The notes beneath the pieces are model-generated. The model was not told where the DNA came from and did no database searches. It saw only the letters and a program-made list of their open reading frames with translations. DNA of 64,000 bases. Source: Coenobita brevimanus. Taxonomy: Eukaryota > Arthropoda > Malacostraca > Decapoda > Coenobitidae. Positions 1 through 12,576 of this stretch are shown here, one piece after another. Numbering within the stretch: the first letter of the stretch is position 1; every line of letters starts with the position of its first letter. The DNA lies in contig CM064681.1 of the NCBI GenBank assembly GCA_032717465.1, positions 16,462,204 to 16,526,203 on the forward strand. The letters run 5' to 3'. The position numbers were made by a program, and so were the translations under genes.

Positions 1-32
1 TCTCTTAGCACTTATGTTAGTCTGTCATTCAG

Positions 33-35
<3 letters not shown>

Positions 36-80
<45 letters not shown>

Positions 81-96
81 ATCAACCTGTCAATAT

Positions 97-138
<42 letters not shown>

Positions 139-187
139 AATAGATAGATAGATAGATGTAGAAAGATAGATAAATGGAGATATACGA

Positions 188-266
<79 letters not shown>

Positions 267-366
267 AAGATAGATAGATAGATAGATAGATAAATAGATA
301 TAGATAGATAGATAGATAGATAGATTGAATGATTGATGGATAGATAGGTAGATATACGAGTATATC
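36..366. repeat. Compound microsatellite (TA)n/(GATA)n/(GA)n
   Basis: Uninterrupted TA runs alternate with GATA tetranucleotide and GA dinucleotide arrays. Reading frames across it encode only Tyr-Ile or Leu-Ser repeats and are not genes. Confidence 0.97.
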
Positions 367-368
367 TC

Positions 369-2655
369 CTCCGATCATAACCTTGTTACCTTAACGTGTC
401 CTATCACTCCGGTATGGCCTGTGGACCCTCGGAAGAGACGTCGCCTGTGGCATTTTGGAGCCGCGGATTGGGAGGCCCTCAGGCAGTACTTCTTTGATTT
501 TCCCTGGAATGATTATTGCTTCCATGACCGAGAGCCATCTGAGTGTGCCTTGCGCATTACGGAGGTTATTCTCTCGGGCATGGAAGCATACGTTCCTTTC
601 TCATATCCTTTGACCAATGCAAGAAAGCCTTGGTTTAATCATGCTTGTTCTAATGCCATTCGCAACAAGGCGATGGCCAATAAAACGTACCGGAGCCAAC
701 CCACGCCTGAATCATATCTTTGTTTATGTTTCTGCCCGGAATCGTGCAAAGTCTGTTCTTCGCTCTGCTAAAAATGATTTCATCCTTACTAAATGCTCTC
801 AACTCTCCAACTCGAATTCTTCCCGTTCCTTCTGGCACCTTGTCAAAAACCTTTCTAACAACTTTAACTCATCATCCTTCCCTCCTCATTTCAATTCTGA
901 TGGCTCTGTAATTATTTCTTCTACTGATAAAGCAGATCTGTTTGCTCAGACTTTCTCCTCCAATTCCACCTTAGATGATTCCGGTGCTGTTCCTCCATCA
1001 CTTTCCTCCTCTGACTTTCTCATGAGTGATATTAAAGTTTCTTCAGCTGATGTATTTTCTGCCATCACAGGCCTCAATACTAACAAGGCATATGGGCCTG
1101 ATGGAGTCCCTCCTGTTGTCCTCAAGAACTGTGCTTTTGTGCTTACACCCTGCCAAGATAAACTCTTTCGTCTTTGTCTTTTAACTTGTACCTTTCCTTC
1201 TTGCTGGAAGTTTGCTCTCATTCAGCCAGTCCCAAAGAAGGTGACCATTCCCATCCCTCTAACTATCGTCCAATTGCTTTAGCATCCTGTGTCTCAAAAG
1301 TTTTCAAGTCGATTCTTAACAGAAAATTTTTGAAGCATCTTTCCTATCACAACCTTCTTTCTCATCGTCAGTATGGGTTCCGTCAGGGACACTCCACTAG
1401 CGATCTTCTCACCTACCTTTCAGACTCCTGGTCATCTTTCGGGACTTTGGCGAAAGCTTTGTCATTGCACTTGACATCTCAGAGGCTTTCGATTAAGTCT
1501 GGCATAAATCTTCAATTTCCAAACTGCCCTCTTACGGTTTCTATCCTTCTATCTGTGCCTTCATCGCTAGCTTCCTTTCTGGTCGTTCTATAGCTCCTGT
1601 TGTAGACGGCCATCGTTCTTCTCCTAGATCTATTAACAGTGGTGTTCCTCAGGGTTCTGTCCTATCACCAACTCTCTTTCTTTTATTCATCAATGATCTT
1701 CTAAGCTGTACATCTAATCCTATCCACTCGTATGCTGATGATTCAACCCTTCACCTTTCCATTCGGTTCCGACAACGTCCATCTCAGCAGTTACTTCAAC
1801 AAACAAGGGATGAGGCTATGGCACACGTAATGTCTGACTTGGCTCGTATCTCTGACTGGGGTAAAAACAATTTTGTTTTTAATGCATCAAAGACTCAGTT
1901 TTTACATCCATCAACCCGTCAAAATCTTCCACAGGAATACCCACTAATGTTTAATAATATCCAGCTCAATCCTGCATCATTCTTGAACATGCTTGGGATA
2001 TCATTCACTAGGGACTTACCTTGGAAAGATCATATTGCATCTCTTGTAAAATCTGTTTCCAAGAGATCAGGTGTGCTAAGCGGACTCCGTGCCTTCTTAA
2101 CCCCTGCACAGTTGTTAACTTTATACACGGGTTTTATTCGCCCCTTTTTAGAGTACAACTCTCATGTGTGGGGAGGCTCCCCACATACAGCTCTTCTCAA
2201 TAGGGTGGAGTCAAAGGCTATTCGTCGCATCAGCTCTCCTCCTCTTACTGGCTCCCTTCAATCTCTGTCTCTTCGATCCACTGTTGCCTCTTTATCTCTT
2301 TTCTATCGCTACTTCAATGGTCATTGCTCCTCTGAACTGTCTGCTTGCATCCCTCCACCTCTACGACGGGCGCGTAGAACCCGTCTACCAACAAACGCTC
2401 ATCCCCATTCTGTCCAACTCTCTAATGCAAGAGTTAACCGTTACTCTCAGTCTTTCATTTATGCAACATCAACTCTGTAACTGTTTCCCTCTGTCTGTAT
2501 TTCCTACTTCCTATGATCTCCAGTCTTTCAAACGTAGTGTGTCCAGGCATCTCGAAATGAATGGATCTTGAATTTGGCTCTCTCTTGTATTGTTTTTGTT
2601 TTTTCTTGAAAGGAGCGTTTATTTGGGCTCGGACTTTGGTTCGTTCTTCCTCGCA
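369..2655 (+). mobile_element. Jockey-like non-LTR retrotransposon, 5' truncated (copy 1)
   Basis: The element starts inside the endonuclease domain, directly after a microsatellite, and ends just before a (TATC)n array. Its 3' half is closely related to the antisense fragment at 15830-16381, so it belongs to a dispersed family. The 5' truncation and the loss of one continuous frame mark it as a dead LINE insertion. The Jockey assignment rests on overall RT and C-terminal similarity recalled from the family, not on a phylogeny. Confidence 0.85.
370..2571 (+). pseudogene. Broken endonuclease-reverse transcriptase of the Jockey-like LINE
   Basis: Translation begins at the SDHN motif, the end of an apurinic-like endonuclease domain. 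It runs to about 771, shifts frame (617-1282), shifts again near 1200 (1174-1593), and resumes for the C-terminal third at 1818-2480. Recognisable RT blocks are SNYRPIAL near 1250, a GFRQGHS block near 1380, SGVPQGSVLSP near 1640 and the catalytic YADD near 1730. The C-terminal segment contains RPFLEYNSHVWGGSP, typical of the region after the RT palm. The frame changes at least three times, so no functional protein is expected. An intact relative would copy its own RNA at a nicked target site. Confidence 0.87.
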
Positions 2656-3103
<448 letters not shown>

Positions 3104-3896
3104 TGTTACATAGCCTATGATTTCATCATCCTTTGTGTAATTTTAACGCACAGTGTGCTGCCTGTTTGATCACGAGCGTGTTCTGCCTCAGTCCCCCCCT
3201 TCTACCGTTATAGTAGAGTAAGTCGTCCTTTCTGTTGTTCAGAGCGGGATTGTCAACTCTTTGTCCCCATGGCTTCATTTGCACGTCCTTCTTAATAGTT
3301 GTATCAAGCTCTGCTGGCCCCTATATAATGAGCTCAGTCTCTGCATCATTGCCACTTAGATCTGCTCCTCATTTTGTTCACATCTCTGTCCTCCCCTGTA
3401 CAGTTATTATTGTGAGTGCTCAGGAAGTCTCCAACCATCTAGCAGCTGTGTGTAATTTGAGTATAATTGTTGTTGCATTTTTTCTTGTGCTGTGTAGCAT
3501 AGGGTTGATTCTTAGGCCTAGTGAGTTTTTTTTGTGATTTATGTAAAGGTTCTTTTTGTCAGTCATTTTTGATAATATTTTGTAACTGTAATAATTTATC
3601 TTGCATTAACTGAGCATTACCCAGTGTATTTTCATTTTATCAGGGCTGACTTAGGTAAATTTACTCTTGCTAATTTCGTGTTAATAGAGGCTATTGCAGT
3701 TAACCATATATTTAACCTGTTTTTCGCCATTACATTATCCTTATGAGTCCTGAATGTTTTGTTGTTAGTTTGAGCATTAGACTTTAACTTGTAATTTTAC
3801 CTAACTTTTTTATTTTGAACCTGGACCTTTACGGGACAGTAGTGACTCTTAGTATTCTCACTTAATGTGTACATCATCTTTCTCTGTTCCGTAACA
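3104..3896 (+). repeat. 5' LTR, copy 1
   Basis: Begins TGTTAC and ends GTAACA, a 6-bp terminal inverted repeat. By eye it differs from the 3' LTR at about ten positions plus small indels, roughly 1-2 per cent, so the insertion is fairly young. The segment reading CCCCTATATAATGAGCTC near 3320 is a possible TATA-type promoter. Confidence 0.95.
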
Positions 3897-3902
3897 TAAA
3901 TT

Positions 3903-3920
3903 TGGCGACCTCTTATCAGG
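3903..3920 (+). promoter_or_regulatory. Candidate primer binding site
   Basis: TGGCGACCTCTTATCAGG begins six bases after the LTR. It starts TGG, as expected for pairing with a tRNA 3' CCA end, and is preserved at the same place in copy 2 (32869-32886). I cannot name the tRNA from memory. Confidence 0.55.
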
Positions 3921-3980
3921 ATATTCAGGATATTATCATAAGGATATTGCTTGATATTTTGTGACTGTTACTTATTCAGG

Positions 3981-5925
3981 ATGTCTACTATTACTACACT
4001 TGATGAAGCCAAAGATTTTTTGTCAAATGTGCAAACAGTGTGTGATGTAGAGAACAGAACAAAGAATGAACTTAAGCTTGTTGCTCAACAAATTGGGAAT
4101 TGCTGTTCGCTCTCATCATTCTAAAGATCAAATTGTTGACATGATTAATGAAAGCTTGTTTAATGTAACTCTTCCAAATGAGCAAACGCAGATTGAATTA
4201 GCTAAGTTACAGCTAGCCCTGCAGGAGGCAAAAGCTAAGGAGGCTGAATTTCAGGCAAATGCTCGTATTCAGGAGGCACAGATACACGCACAAATTGAAC
4301 TTGCCAGGATTCAGGCAGACCATGAGTATCGCATGAAACAAGGTGGAACTGGATCATCTAGCTCTGATGATTTTGATGTGGCTAAAAATGTTAAACTTAT
4401 CCCTCCTTTTAATGAATCTGATTTAACAAAGTATTTTCAGTTGGTTTAGAGGGTAGCTACAGGTTTTAATTGGCCCAAAAAGTATTGGCCAGTACTCCTT
4501 CAAACTGTTCTCACCGGTAAAGCTCAAGTAACTTATGCATCTTTGCCTCAGGATCAATCTGATAATTATGATGTAGTTAAGAGCTTGATTCTTAAGGCCT
4601 ATGAGCTTTTTCCTAAAGCCTATGGAGTAAAATTTAGGACAACTTACAAGCAAGATAAGCAATCCCATGTTGAGTATGCAAAAATCAAAGAAGATCTGTT
4701 AGAGCAGTGGTTAAATTCTAAGAATGTGGATTCTGATTTTGGTAAATTTAAGCAGATGATTTTGCTGGAGGACTTCAAGAGGTGTATTTATAAAGATGTA
4801 AGCCTATATCTTGATGAGAAAAGAATGGATAATTTGTCTGATGCTGCAGTTTTAGCTGATGAATATGTTCTCACTCACAAGAGATGTTCTAGAGAAAAAG
4901 GGAAAGCTGAGAGTAAGTACGTTGCCTCTGCTCAGAGTACAGGTAACAGGAAAGAGAATAAAGATGATGTTTCTCAGGAAGTAAATACCAGCTTCACCTC
5001 TAGATTTCAGAAAAGTAAATGTACTTATTGTAGTAAGCTTGGTCATACTACGGAGAAATGTTTCAGGAGACAGCGTGATGTGAACAAAAAGGAGTCTTTA
5101 AATATTCAGTCAATTGGTCTAGTGTCCACTCTTGAGAGTTCCCAGAATTCTTTAACTGAGTTAACTGAACCTGCTTTGAGGGGTAACTTAAATTCTCATG
5201 ATGGAGCTCCTCTTTTGAGCAGTAACGTGGGTGACACTCTCAAGAGTTCATGTGCTAATTTCCTGTCTGATGGTTTTGTCAGTCCTCTGGACAGTAATGA
5301 CAGGAAATCAGTTCAAATATATCGTGATACAGGTGCTTGCCAATCCCTTATGCTGACCAGTGTTCTAGGCTCTAATGTTAATTCCTCTGATGAAACTGTA
5401 ATCTTACAAGGTGTAGGGAATAATTACTTCTCTGTCCCTCTGTGCAGAGTGAATTTAGAGTCTGGTTTTGTTAATGGTTCCGTTATGGTTGGGTTGGTTG
5501 AGACACTCCCAATGTCAGGTGTAACTTTCTTACTTGGAAATGATATTGGTGGAAGTCAAGTGTGTCCAGCTCCTCAGTTGTCTAGTGAGCCAGTGGCTGC
5601 GTCCCAGGATTGTGGTGTCCCTGATGTGTTCCCTGCATGTGCTGTCACTAGGGCTAAGTCTAAAGTTACTGGTGACTTAGAGGATAATGATGATGATGAT
5701 GTTATCCTAGCTGACACTTTTCTTGCTAATTTGGACCACTCACCGGATGAGGCAGTACCCCGTAGTGTTGATAATTTGTCTCGTCAAGAGTTGGTTGAGT
5801 TGCAGGTTGCTGACCCTGAGTTGAAAGGTCTAGCTAACTCTGCTTGCAGTGAGGAAGACTGTGGCACGCATTTTGAAACACTTTTACTGGCCAGGTATCT
5901 TCAGGGATGTTTCCTGGTATTGTAA
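3981..5925 (+). pseudogene. Gag-protease of GMR1-like element, copy 1 (broken)
   Basis: The start is ATG 3981 (MSTITTLDEAK). An extra A near 4090, absent from copy 2, shifts the frame to 4066-4446, where a TAG at 4447-4449 interrupts it; the same frame continues from 4450 to 5925. The protein shows an Ala/Glu/Gln-rich coiled coil (4195-4345), a capsid-like helical region, a CCHC zinc knuckle (CTYCSKLGHTTEKC, near 5018-5060) and a retropepsin active site DTGA near 5328 with a later LLGNDIGG. Gag would pack RNA into particles and the protease would mature them. The expected segment joining protease to the integrase zinc-binding region appears deleted near 5850. Confidence 0.85.
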
Positions 5926-7549
5926 GTATTGTCACACCTGTCAAGTTGTGGGGAAGTGTAATCAGACCGAAAAGGTTGCACCTCTAGTTCCCATTCCTCC
6001 TTTTGAAGCGCCATTCACCCGTGTGTTGGTGGATATTGTGGGCCCTCTTCCTAAGACTTCTTCAGGATTTTCTTATGTGTTGACCCTGATTGATATGGCT
6101 ACTCGTTATCCTGAAGCCATTCCACTTAGAAATATCTCAGCAAAGAACGTGGTTAAGGAAATGCTAGGGTTCTTCACCAAGTTTGGTCTGCCCAAGGAGG
6201 TACAGTCAGACCGGGGAAGTAATTTCATGTCAAATGTTTTCAAGCAGTCTCTGAAAGAGTTGGGCATCACCCAGATCACGTCTTCAGCTTATCATCCCCA
6301 GACCCAAGGAGCGTTGGAGAGATATCATCAAACACTCAAATCGATGCTCAAGAAATACTGTTTGGAACATCAGAAAGACTGGGATAAAGGTCTTCCATTC
6401 GTTGTGTTTGCTGCAAGAGAATCTCCAAATGAATCACTGGGCTTCTTACCCTTTGAACTACTGTTTGGCCATGAAGTAAGAGGACCCCTTAAGTTACTCA
6501 AGGAATGCTGGCTGTCGGAGGAAGATGACGTCAACCTGCTGGAGTATGTGATGAAGTTCAAAGAACGGCTGTCCACTGCTTTACAGCTGGCGAGAGAGAA
6601 TTTAGGAGCTGCTCAGGAGAAAATGAAGACTTGTTATGATAAGAAGTCAAGGTTACGCCACTTTCAGCCAGGAGATCAGGTTTTGATTCTTCTACCGGTT
6701 CATGGGCAACCTCTTCAAGCCAAGTTTAGTGGTCCTTATTTCGTGGAGAAGAAACTCAGTGATGTCAACTATGTCATCGCCACACCAGATCGTAGAAAGA
6801 ACAAGCAACTATGTCACATCAACATGCTAAAGTTATATCACAGGCGGGACGAAAATAATCCAGTCTGCACTGTAGCTGTTCCACCCGAGTCTGCAAGTGA
6901 AGCTCTCCCATGCAGCATGAGCCTGAGTGGTAGTTTGGGGAAGAATCCTGATATCATGAATGATCTCCAGACTAAGCTTTCTCATCTACTTCCCGAGGAA
7001 AGGCAGGAGTTTTCGGCATTACTGCAGGAGTACCCGCAAGTGTTCCGTGCCACTCCAGGAAGAACCACTGTGTTGATGCATGATGTCGATGTTGGAGACG
7101 CAAAGCCAATTAAATTGCCTCCTTACCGTGTGAACCCAGTGAAAGTTCCCCTCATCCAGAAGGAGCTTGGCTACCTGTTGGACCACAAGATGATTGAGCC
7201 ATGTCAGAGCGAGTGGAGTTCTGTCACTCTAGTCCCTAAGCCAGGTGGGTCACAGCAGCTTTGCATTGACTACAGACGTGTTAATCAGATAATCAAAACA
7301 GACACTTACCCTCTCCCTCGCGTGGAAGATTGCTTAGACAAGATCAGAAAGGCTAGGTACATAAGTAAGTTTGATTTGTTAAAGGGATACTGGCAAGTAC
7401 CTATGACTGAATGTGCTAGGGAGATCTCATGTTTTGTAACATTAGGAAAGACTTTTGCATGTTCTGTAATGCCATATACAGATTGTTTTAGAGTAATAAG
7501 AAATTTCCTTTGTAAATTTCTTTTTTCTTTGTGGGGAGGTGTTACATAG
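5849..7549 (+). pseudogene. Integrase plus truncated reverse transcriptase, copy 1
   Basis: The frame opens without a clear ATG, as expected for an internal polyprotein part. It has the end of the zinc-binding domain (CHTC near 5930), then the integrase core with acidic residues in VDIVGP (near 6030), SDRGSN (near 6210) and ALERYH (near 6313), and a GPYF module near 6735. Without a break it enters reverse transcriptase: PPYRVNP, CIDYRRVNQ near 7265 and FDLLKGYWQVP near 7370. RT stops at VMPY and jumps to the C-terminal tail YTDCFRV near 7475, so the YIDD palm and RNase H are missing. A Pro codon present in copy 2 (WSSPVTL) is also absent. Integrase core and RT here share one frame. Confidence 0.9.
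7533..7539 (+). promoter_or_regulatory. Polypurine tract
   Basis: GGGGAGG lies immediately before the 3' LTR and recurs at the same position in copy 2. It is the expected plus-strand primer site, and it overlaps the last codons of the pol frame. Confidence 0.75.
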
Positions 7550-8326
7550 CCTATGATTTCATCATCCTTTGTGTAATTTTAACGCACAGTGTGCTGCCTG
7601 TTTGATCACGAGCGTGTTCTGCCTCAGTCCCCCCCTTCTACAGTTATAGTAGAGTAAGTCGTCCTTTCTGTTGTTCAGAGCGGGATTGTCAACTCTTTGT
7701 CCCCATGGCTTCATTTGCGCGTCCTTCTTAAAAGTTGTATCAAGCTCTGCTGGCCCCTATATAATGAGCTCAGTCTCTGCATCATTGCCACTTAGATCTG
7801 CTCCTCATTTTGTTCACATCTCTGTCCTCCCCTGTACAGTTATTATTGTGAGTGCTCAGAAGTCTCCAACCATCTAGCAGCTGTGTGTAATTTGCGTATA
7901 ATTGTTGTTGCATTTTTTCTTGTGCTGTGTAGCATAGGGTTGATTCTTAGGCCTAGTGAGTTTTTTTTGTGATTTATGTAAAGGTTCTTTTTGTCAGTCA
8001 TTTTTGATAATATTTTGTATCTGTAATAATTTATCTTGCATTAACTGAGCATTACCCAGTGTATTTTCATTTTATCAGGGCTGACTTAGGTAAATTTACT
8101 CTTGCTAATTTCGTGTTAATAGAGGCTATTGCAGTTAACCATATATTTAACCCGTTTTCGCCATTACATTATCCTTATGAGTCCTGAATGTTTTGTTGTT
8201 AGTTTGAGCATTAAACTTTAACTTGTAATTTTACCTAACTCTTTTATTTTGAACCTGGACCTTTACGGGACAGTAGTGACTCTTAGTATTCTCACTTAAT
8301 GTGTACATCATCTTTCCCTGTTCCGT

Positions 8327-8330
<4 letters not shown>
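7540..8330 (+). repeat. 3' LTR, copy 1
   Basis: Begins TGTTAC and ends GTAACA, matching 3104-3896 with few substitutions. It is followed directly by (TA)n. Confidence 0.95.
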
Positions 8331-8579
<249 letters not shown>

Positions 8580-9640
8580 GGTGTCACAGTTGACGTACCA
8601 ACTTTAGTAAATGTATGAGTAAAGGTGGAGGGAGTACGAGGGAGAAAAATGCTGAGGATGAGGTGAAGGGACAGGGTCGAGAAGTACTTTATCTACATGA
8701 GAGCGGTATCAGCTTAAGGGAGGATAGACTCATAGCTAATGGCAGGATGTCATTGAGATGATTTGCAGGATAAAGGCACCTAGCGATGGGTAGGAACATA
8801 CTTATGTACCATGAATCCCCTCTCCTGTGGAAGTTGTTTTAACAGATTCTTGCCACTACCATATAGACCCAATAAGATCATTAAAACATCATTGTGATAG
8901 TGGCAGTAGTAGCAGTAATAGTAGTATTAACCCTCTCGCGCACACATAAGTTTCAGTAGGTTTCATGGCACACACTTTTACGCGACTGGCTACCCGGCCA
9001 GTCATCCACGGCAGTTGAAAACATGTATTCTCGCCATATTTTCACACGCAAACCTCAATATACTGCCATAAAACCTACATCATCTTATTCGTTGATGTGT
9101 GTTCTAGCTGATAAGCAGAGAGAGAAAAAAAAAGGAGAACATGAATAAAACTACATTAGCCCGCCATGAATAAACATTTTGCAATGTCAATCTCAATTTC
9201 CAACATCACAATTCGAATGCTTTCCATCATACAGAAAAATGTTATTAAAGTTTTGATAGAGAATTTCATCAGCTTTCAAAAGAGCTGTGTCCGGTTTTGG
9301 TACGATTTGTAATTTTCGAGAAAATAGCCAAAAACTGAAAGCCACTAAAAAAAATAAAAAAAATTGTTCACGGAGCTCTACTGCAAAACTTTTCTCTCAC
9401 ACGTTATGTTTTTTATTTCATAATATTGTGTAGAATTTCATTGGCTTTCTCATGGTAACCGCCTTTTTTTGATAGGACTCACAGTTTCCGAGTAAATATA
9501 AAAAAACTACTGGATACTCAAGGCCATCCTGCACTTTCGTCATGCACGCACAGCAAAAGCTATTTTCCTGCCTACGTAACGAAGACTTTTTATCAGAGAT
9601 ATTACATTGTTATGTCCTGTACATACTTAGGATTTACTGC
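8580..9640. other. Noncoding, nothing recognised
   Basis: AT-rich sequence with short homopolymers and no credible reading frame, RNA gene or element ends. Weak similarity to the tandem unit that follows may begin near 9440. Confidence 0.6.
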
Positions 9641-10240
9641 TCTTTATCATGGTTCTCACAGGAAATCGATACGTCCAAAAGTTTTCGAGTAATTGGCTGA
9701 CAAAGTGAGATTACTCCTCCGAGCACTTGCTACTTTTACAAGCGAGAAAAAAAAAAAAAAACACTTTGTTCCCCCGCCTTTTCCTACAAAACTTGCTTCC
9801 AAAGGCTTATATTTTGATAATGAACATACGTATACATCAATGATCTTTATCATGGTTCTTACAGGAAACTGATACGTCCAATAGTTTTTGAGTAAGTGGC
9901 CGACAAAGTGAGATTATTCCTCCAACCTCTGGCTACTTTTACCGCAAGTGAGAAAAAAACACACTCTGTTCCCCCGCCTTTTCCTACAAAATATGCTCCC
10001 AAAGGCTTATATTTTGGTAATGAACATACATTTAATTCACTGATCTTTATCATGGTTCTTACAGGAAGTCGATACTTCCAATAGTTTTTGAGTAATAAGA
10101 CAAACAAAGCTAGATTACTCTTCTGATCGCTACCTAGTTTTACCGCAAGCGGAAAAAAAAAAAACAGTCTTCCCCCCCCCCCTTTGCCTGAAGACTATGC
10201 TCGCAAAGCCTTTTTTTTTTTTTTTTTTTTTAGTGTACAG
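9641..10240. repeat. Degenerate ~200-bp tandem repeat, three units
   Basis: The phrase CTTTATCATGGTTCT starts units near 9645, 9845 and 10045. Each unit continues through a GATACGTCCAATAG-like block, a poly-A stretch, CCCCCGCCTTTTCCTACAAA and an ATATTTTGATAATGAACATA-like block. The third unit is shortened and ends in a long T run. No protein frame is conserved among units, so this looks like a small satellite-type array. Confidence 0.8.
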
Positions 10241-10481
10241 ACCGTAAAATCTCCAAGGGTTGTTTTTATAGTGTTATAACCTACCTCTTTTTTCTAGTTA
10301 CTGCTAATGAAGCTGCACTTTCTGTCATATGTGTAATATCTGGAACAAAATGGTTATTTGTGTGAAAAATGTAGGGGTATTGATAACACATCAATATACA
10401 AATCAACAAAATTTGGAAAAATCACTTCCTCCAGGGATGTTGAGCTGCTTGCAGGACATTGTGGGATTTCAAGATGAGGAA

Positions 10482-12390
10482 TTATGTAGTGTGTGTGTGT
10501 GTGTGTGTGTGTGCATGTACGCTCCAGTAGTGAATACTTCGCTCAGTATAATACCGTTCGAAGCAATCACCCACGCAAAGTGGCACATCACAAGCAGGAC
10601 ATATGTGACTTGTGTTCCTCCTCATCTTCGCCAGGCCACACAGGACGCACTGGAGCCTCCTCCGATTGGGGATCCTCTCCCGTCGATGGCCCAGTGTGTG
10701 ATCCATCTGCACTCTATTGTTGATGACTCTCCAATGCTTAGTTGGATGTCTTCCTGGTCTTCCCCGGTCCTGTCATCCTGGAGGTGCAGCCACAGGGCTG
10801 GGCATGGCAGTGGCAGCAGGTTCTCTTGACGGACCAGCAACTGCTGAAGATGGTCGTCTCGGTACCAGTGGTGGTCCTGCAGGCAATGGTGGTATTGGCT
10901 CCTGTGCTGGTCCTGCTCCTTGAGGTGGTGGTGTTCGCACCTGTGCTGGTGCTGGTCCAGGAGATGGTGCTGGCCCAGGAGACAGTGGTGCTGGCACCTG
11001 TGCTGGTGCTGGTGCAGGTGCCGCAAGTGCTGGAGGTCCTGCTGGCCGTCGGGTTGGATGACGTGCCCTGATGTAGGCCACTCTGCTTCATCAAAGTGGA
11101 GGAGCTTGTCAACTATCTCCTCGACAAATTCCAGCAGACTGACCGACCCACGCGAGCACTTCTTGTACAGGGTGAACGCGTTGAAAATGACATCTGGATG
11201 AAATAGAAGGTGATCTTTATGGTCCATTTCACGATCTGCCGCTGGATGGGGTAATACTGGGCCATCTGGTCGAAGTGGTCCACCCCGCCCATCTGTCAAT
11301 TGTACTCCTTCACGACGGGCTTGTCCACGGTCTTCTGGACATAGGTTGTCCTCCTGTCAAGACCGCTGGTCTTCCCTCGAACCTGCTTTTGGATGGTGCT
11401 TGAGCTGTGGAAGGTGGAGACCATGTTGATGATGCACTTGTCCTTCCACAGCAACACCATCATGTTGTCCTTGTGCATTGCTGCCATGCCCCCCTCTGGA
11501 AGGCTCTTGGCCCTGGCGATAGCCTGCAGCAGCTTTGGTGTTCCTCTTGCCAAGCGTAGGGTCCCACACACATAGGTTCCTGCATTGAAAAAGGGCTCAC
11601 ACAGGGATACAGAGTTATAACAGTTGTCCATGAAAACTTTGTATCCCTGGTCCTCCAGAGGTTGTACGAGGCTTCAAACAGTGGTCTTTAGCACCTTCCT
11701 CTGCCCTGTATACACCTCAAAGTTCCAGATGCACCCCAAGGAAGCCTCAGCCAGGATATAAAACTTGACGGCGTACTTCAAGGGCTTTATCTGGTTGTAG
11801 ACGCAGAAGCTGAGGTGCCCCTTCCACGCCAGCGACCCCTGGTCCAGGCTGAGGTGCTCTTCAGATAGGTAGGTGTCCTGGGACTGCTGAGGGAGGTACT
11901 ACATCACCGTGCGAACCCTGATGAGCCGATCGCAATTGTCCTGCAGTATAGCAAGTGAGTTGAAGGTATGGAAGTGTTTCAGGATGGCCCTGAAACACCT
12001 CCCACTCATCACTCGCTGGAAAAGGGGGTAGTTATGGAGACAGGATATCCTCCAGTAATACCTGATGGTTGGCATATTGACCACCACCACACCTATGAAG
12101 AAGTAGAGCCCCAGGAACTTGGCCATCTCCTCTTCATTACAAGTGAACCATGTGTCCAACACAGTCCCCAGGAATGACGCGTAGCTGTTGGTCTCATGGG
12201 TGAAATATGTCAATAACTCCCTGGTGAAAAACAGCTGGAAGAACTGGAGAGGCATTGTTGGCAGATCCACCCTCATTCCTATGGATCCTGTGAAGGGCCA
12301 ATTACCTGGTGTCAATGGGCCACTGCTCCACCCTGGATCCTCTGCGGCAACACCTCCCGCACTGGTGGCAGTGGGTCCGCCTACCGACAC
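10482..12390 (-). pseudogene. piggyBac-family transposase, degenerate (PGBD-like)
   Basis: Read from 12390 downward, the first part contains an N-terminal piggyBac-type helical region (FFTRELLTYFTHETNSYA, then MAKFLGLYFFIGVV). After a break near 11898 come segments matching the DDE_Tnp_1_7 core: LSLDQGSLAWKG near 11850, MDNCYNS near 11630 and GGVDHFDQM near 11275, carrying candidate catalytic Asp residues. A TGA separates the last block from the preceding frame. The end of the gene (10530-10680) encodes a cysteine-rich RING/PHD-like tail with CVLC, CPAC and CFERYYT, the usual piggyBac C-terminal DNA-binding module. A low-complexity Pro/Ala/Ser/Thr linker lies between. Stops and shifts make it inactive. 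I did not find matched TTAA ends. The protein would excise and insert DNA at TTAA. Confidence 0.85.
10487..10513. repeat. (GT)n microsatellite
   Basis: Short GT run just beyond the cysteine-rich tail of the piggyBac remnant. Confidence 0.9.
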
Positions 12391-12404
12391 CCTTCTGCCT
12401 CCTC

Positions 12405-12576
12405 AGCACTCTTATGCTGATGACGACCCTTCATAGTTCTTTCACATTTAGTACCTCCTTTACACAATTTGATATTATAAATTCCCAAATAAACACAGCT
12501 ATTTCTCTGAACCAGGACCTTTCTAAAATTAATCAATGGGGAAAAACAAATCTGGTCTCATTTAATGCTCAGAAAA
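12405..12576 (+). pseudogene. RT palm fragment (left part of split LINE)
   Basis: SYADD, the catalytic motif of reverse transcriptase, is at about 12408-12422, followed one frame over by TLHSSFTFST and later QWGKTNLVSFNAQK. A one-base loss after YADD breaks the frame. The sequence continues at 13641. Confidence 0.75.

Larger units (their letters stand above)
3104..8330 (+). mobile_element. Ty3/gypsy-like LTR retrotransposon, integrase-before-RT (GMR1-type order), copy 1
   Basis: Two direct LTRs (793 and 791 bp) bound a 3.6-kb interior read in the order Gag, zinc knuckle, aspartic protease, integrase with a GPY/F-like module, then the start of reverse transcriptase. Ordinary Ty3/gypsy elements place integrase last; integrase before RT with a gypsy-type RT is the hallmark of the GMR1-like group. 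The interior is deleted from mid-RT to the end of RNase H, so this copy cannot move by itself. It sits in (TA)n on both sides, which hides the target duplication. Confidence 0.9.

Noticed and set aside
139..330. CRISPR-like regular repeats
   Set aside because: GATA and other short-unit arrays have no spacers; the sequence is eukaryotic.
82..378. Frames of repeated Tyr-Ile or Ser-Leu here and at 2700-2960, 8300-8620, 14280-14610, 31840-32135, 36512-36713, 50525-50793
   Set aside because: Translations of (TA)n, (CT)n and (GATA)n microsatellites, not genes.
10493..11201. Plus-strand and alternate minus-strand frames with Val/Leu, Cys/Trp or Pro/Ala repeats
   Set aside because: They arise from the low-complexity linker of the degenerate piggyBac transposase read in other frames.
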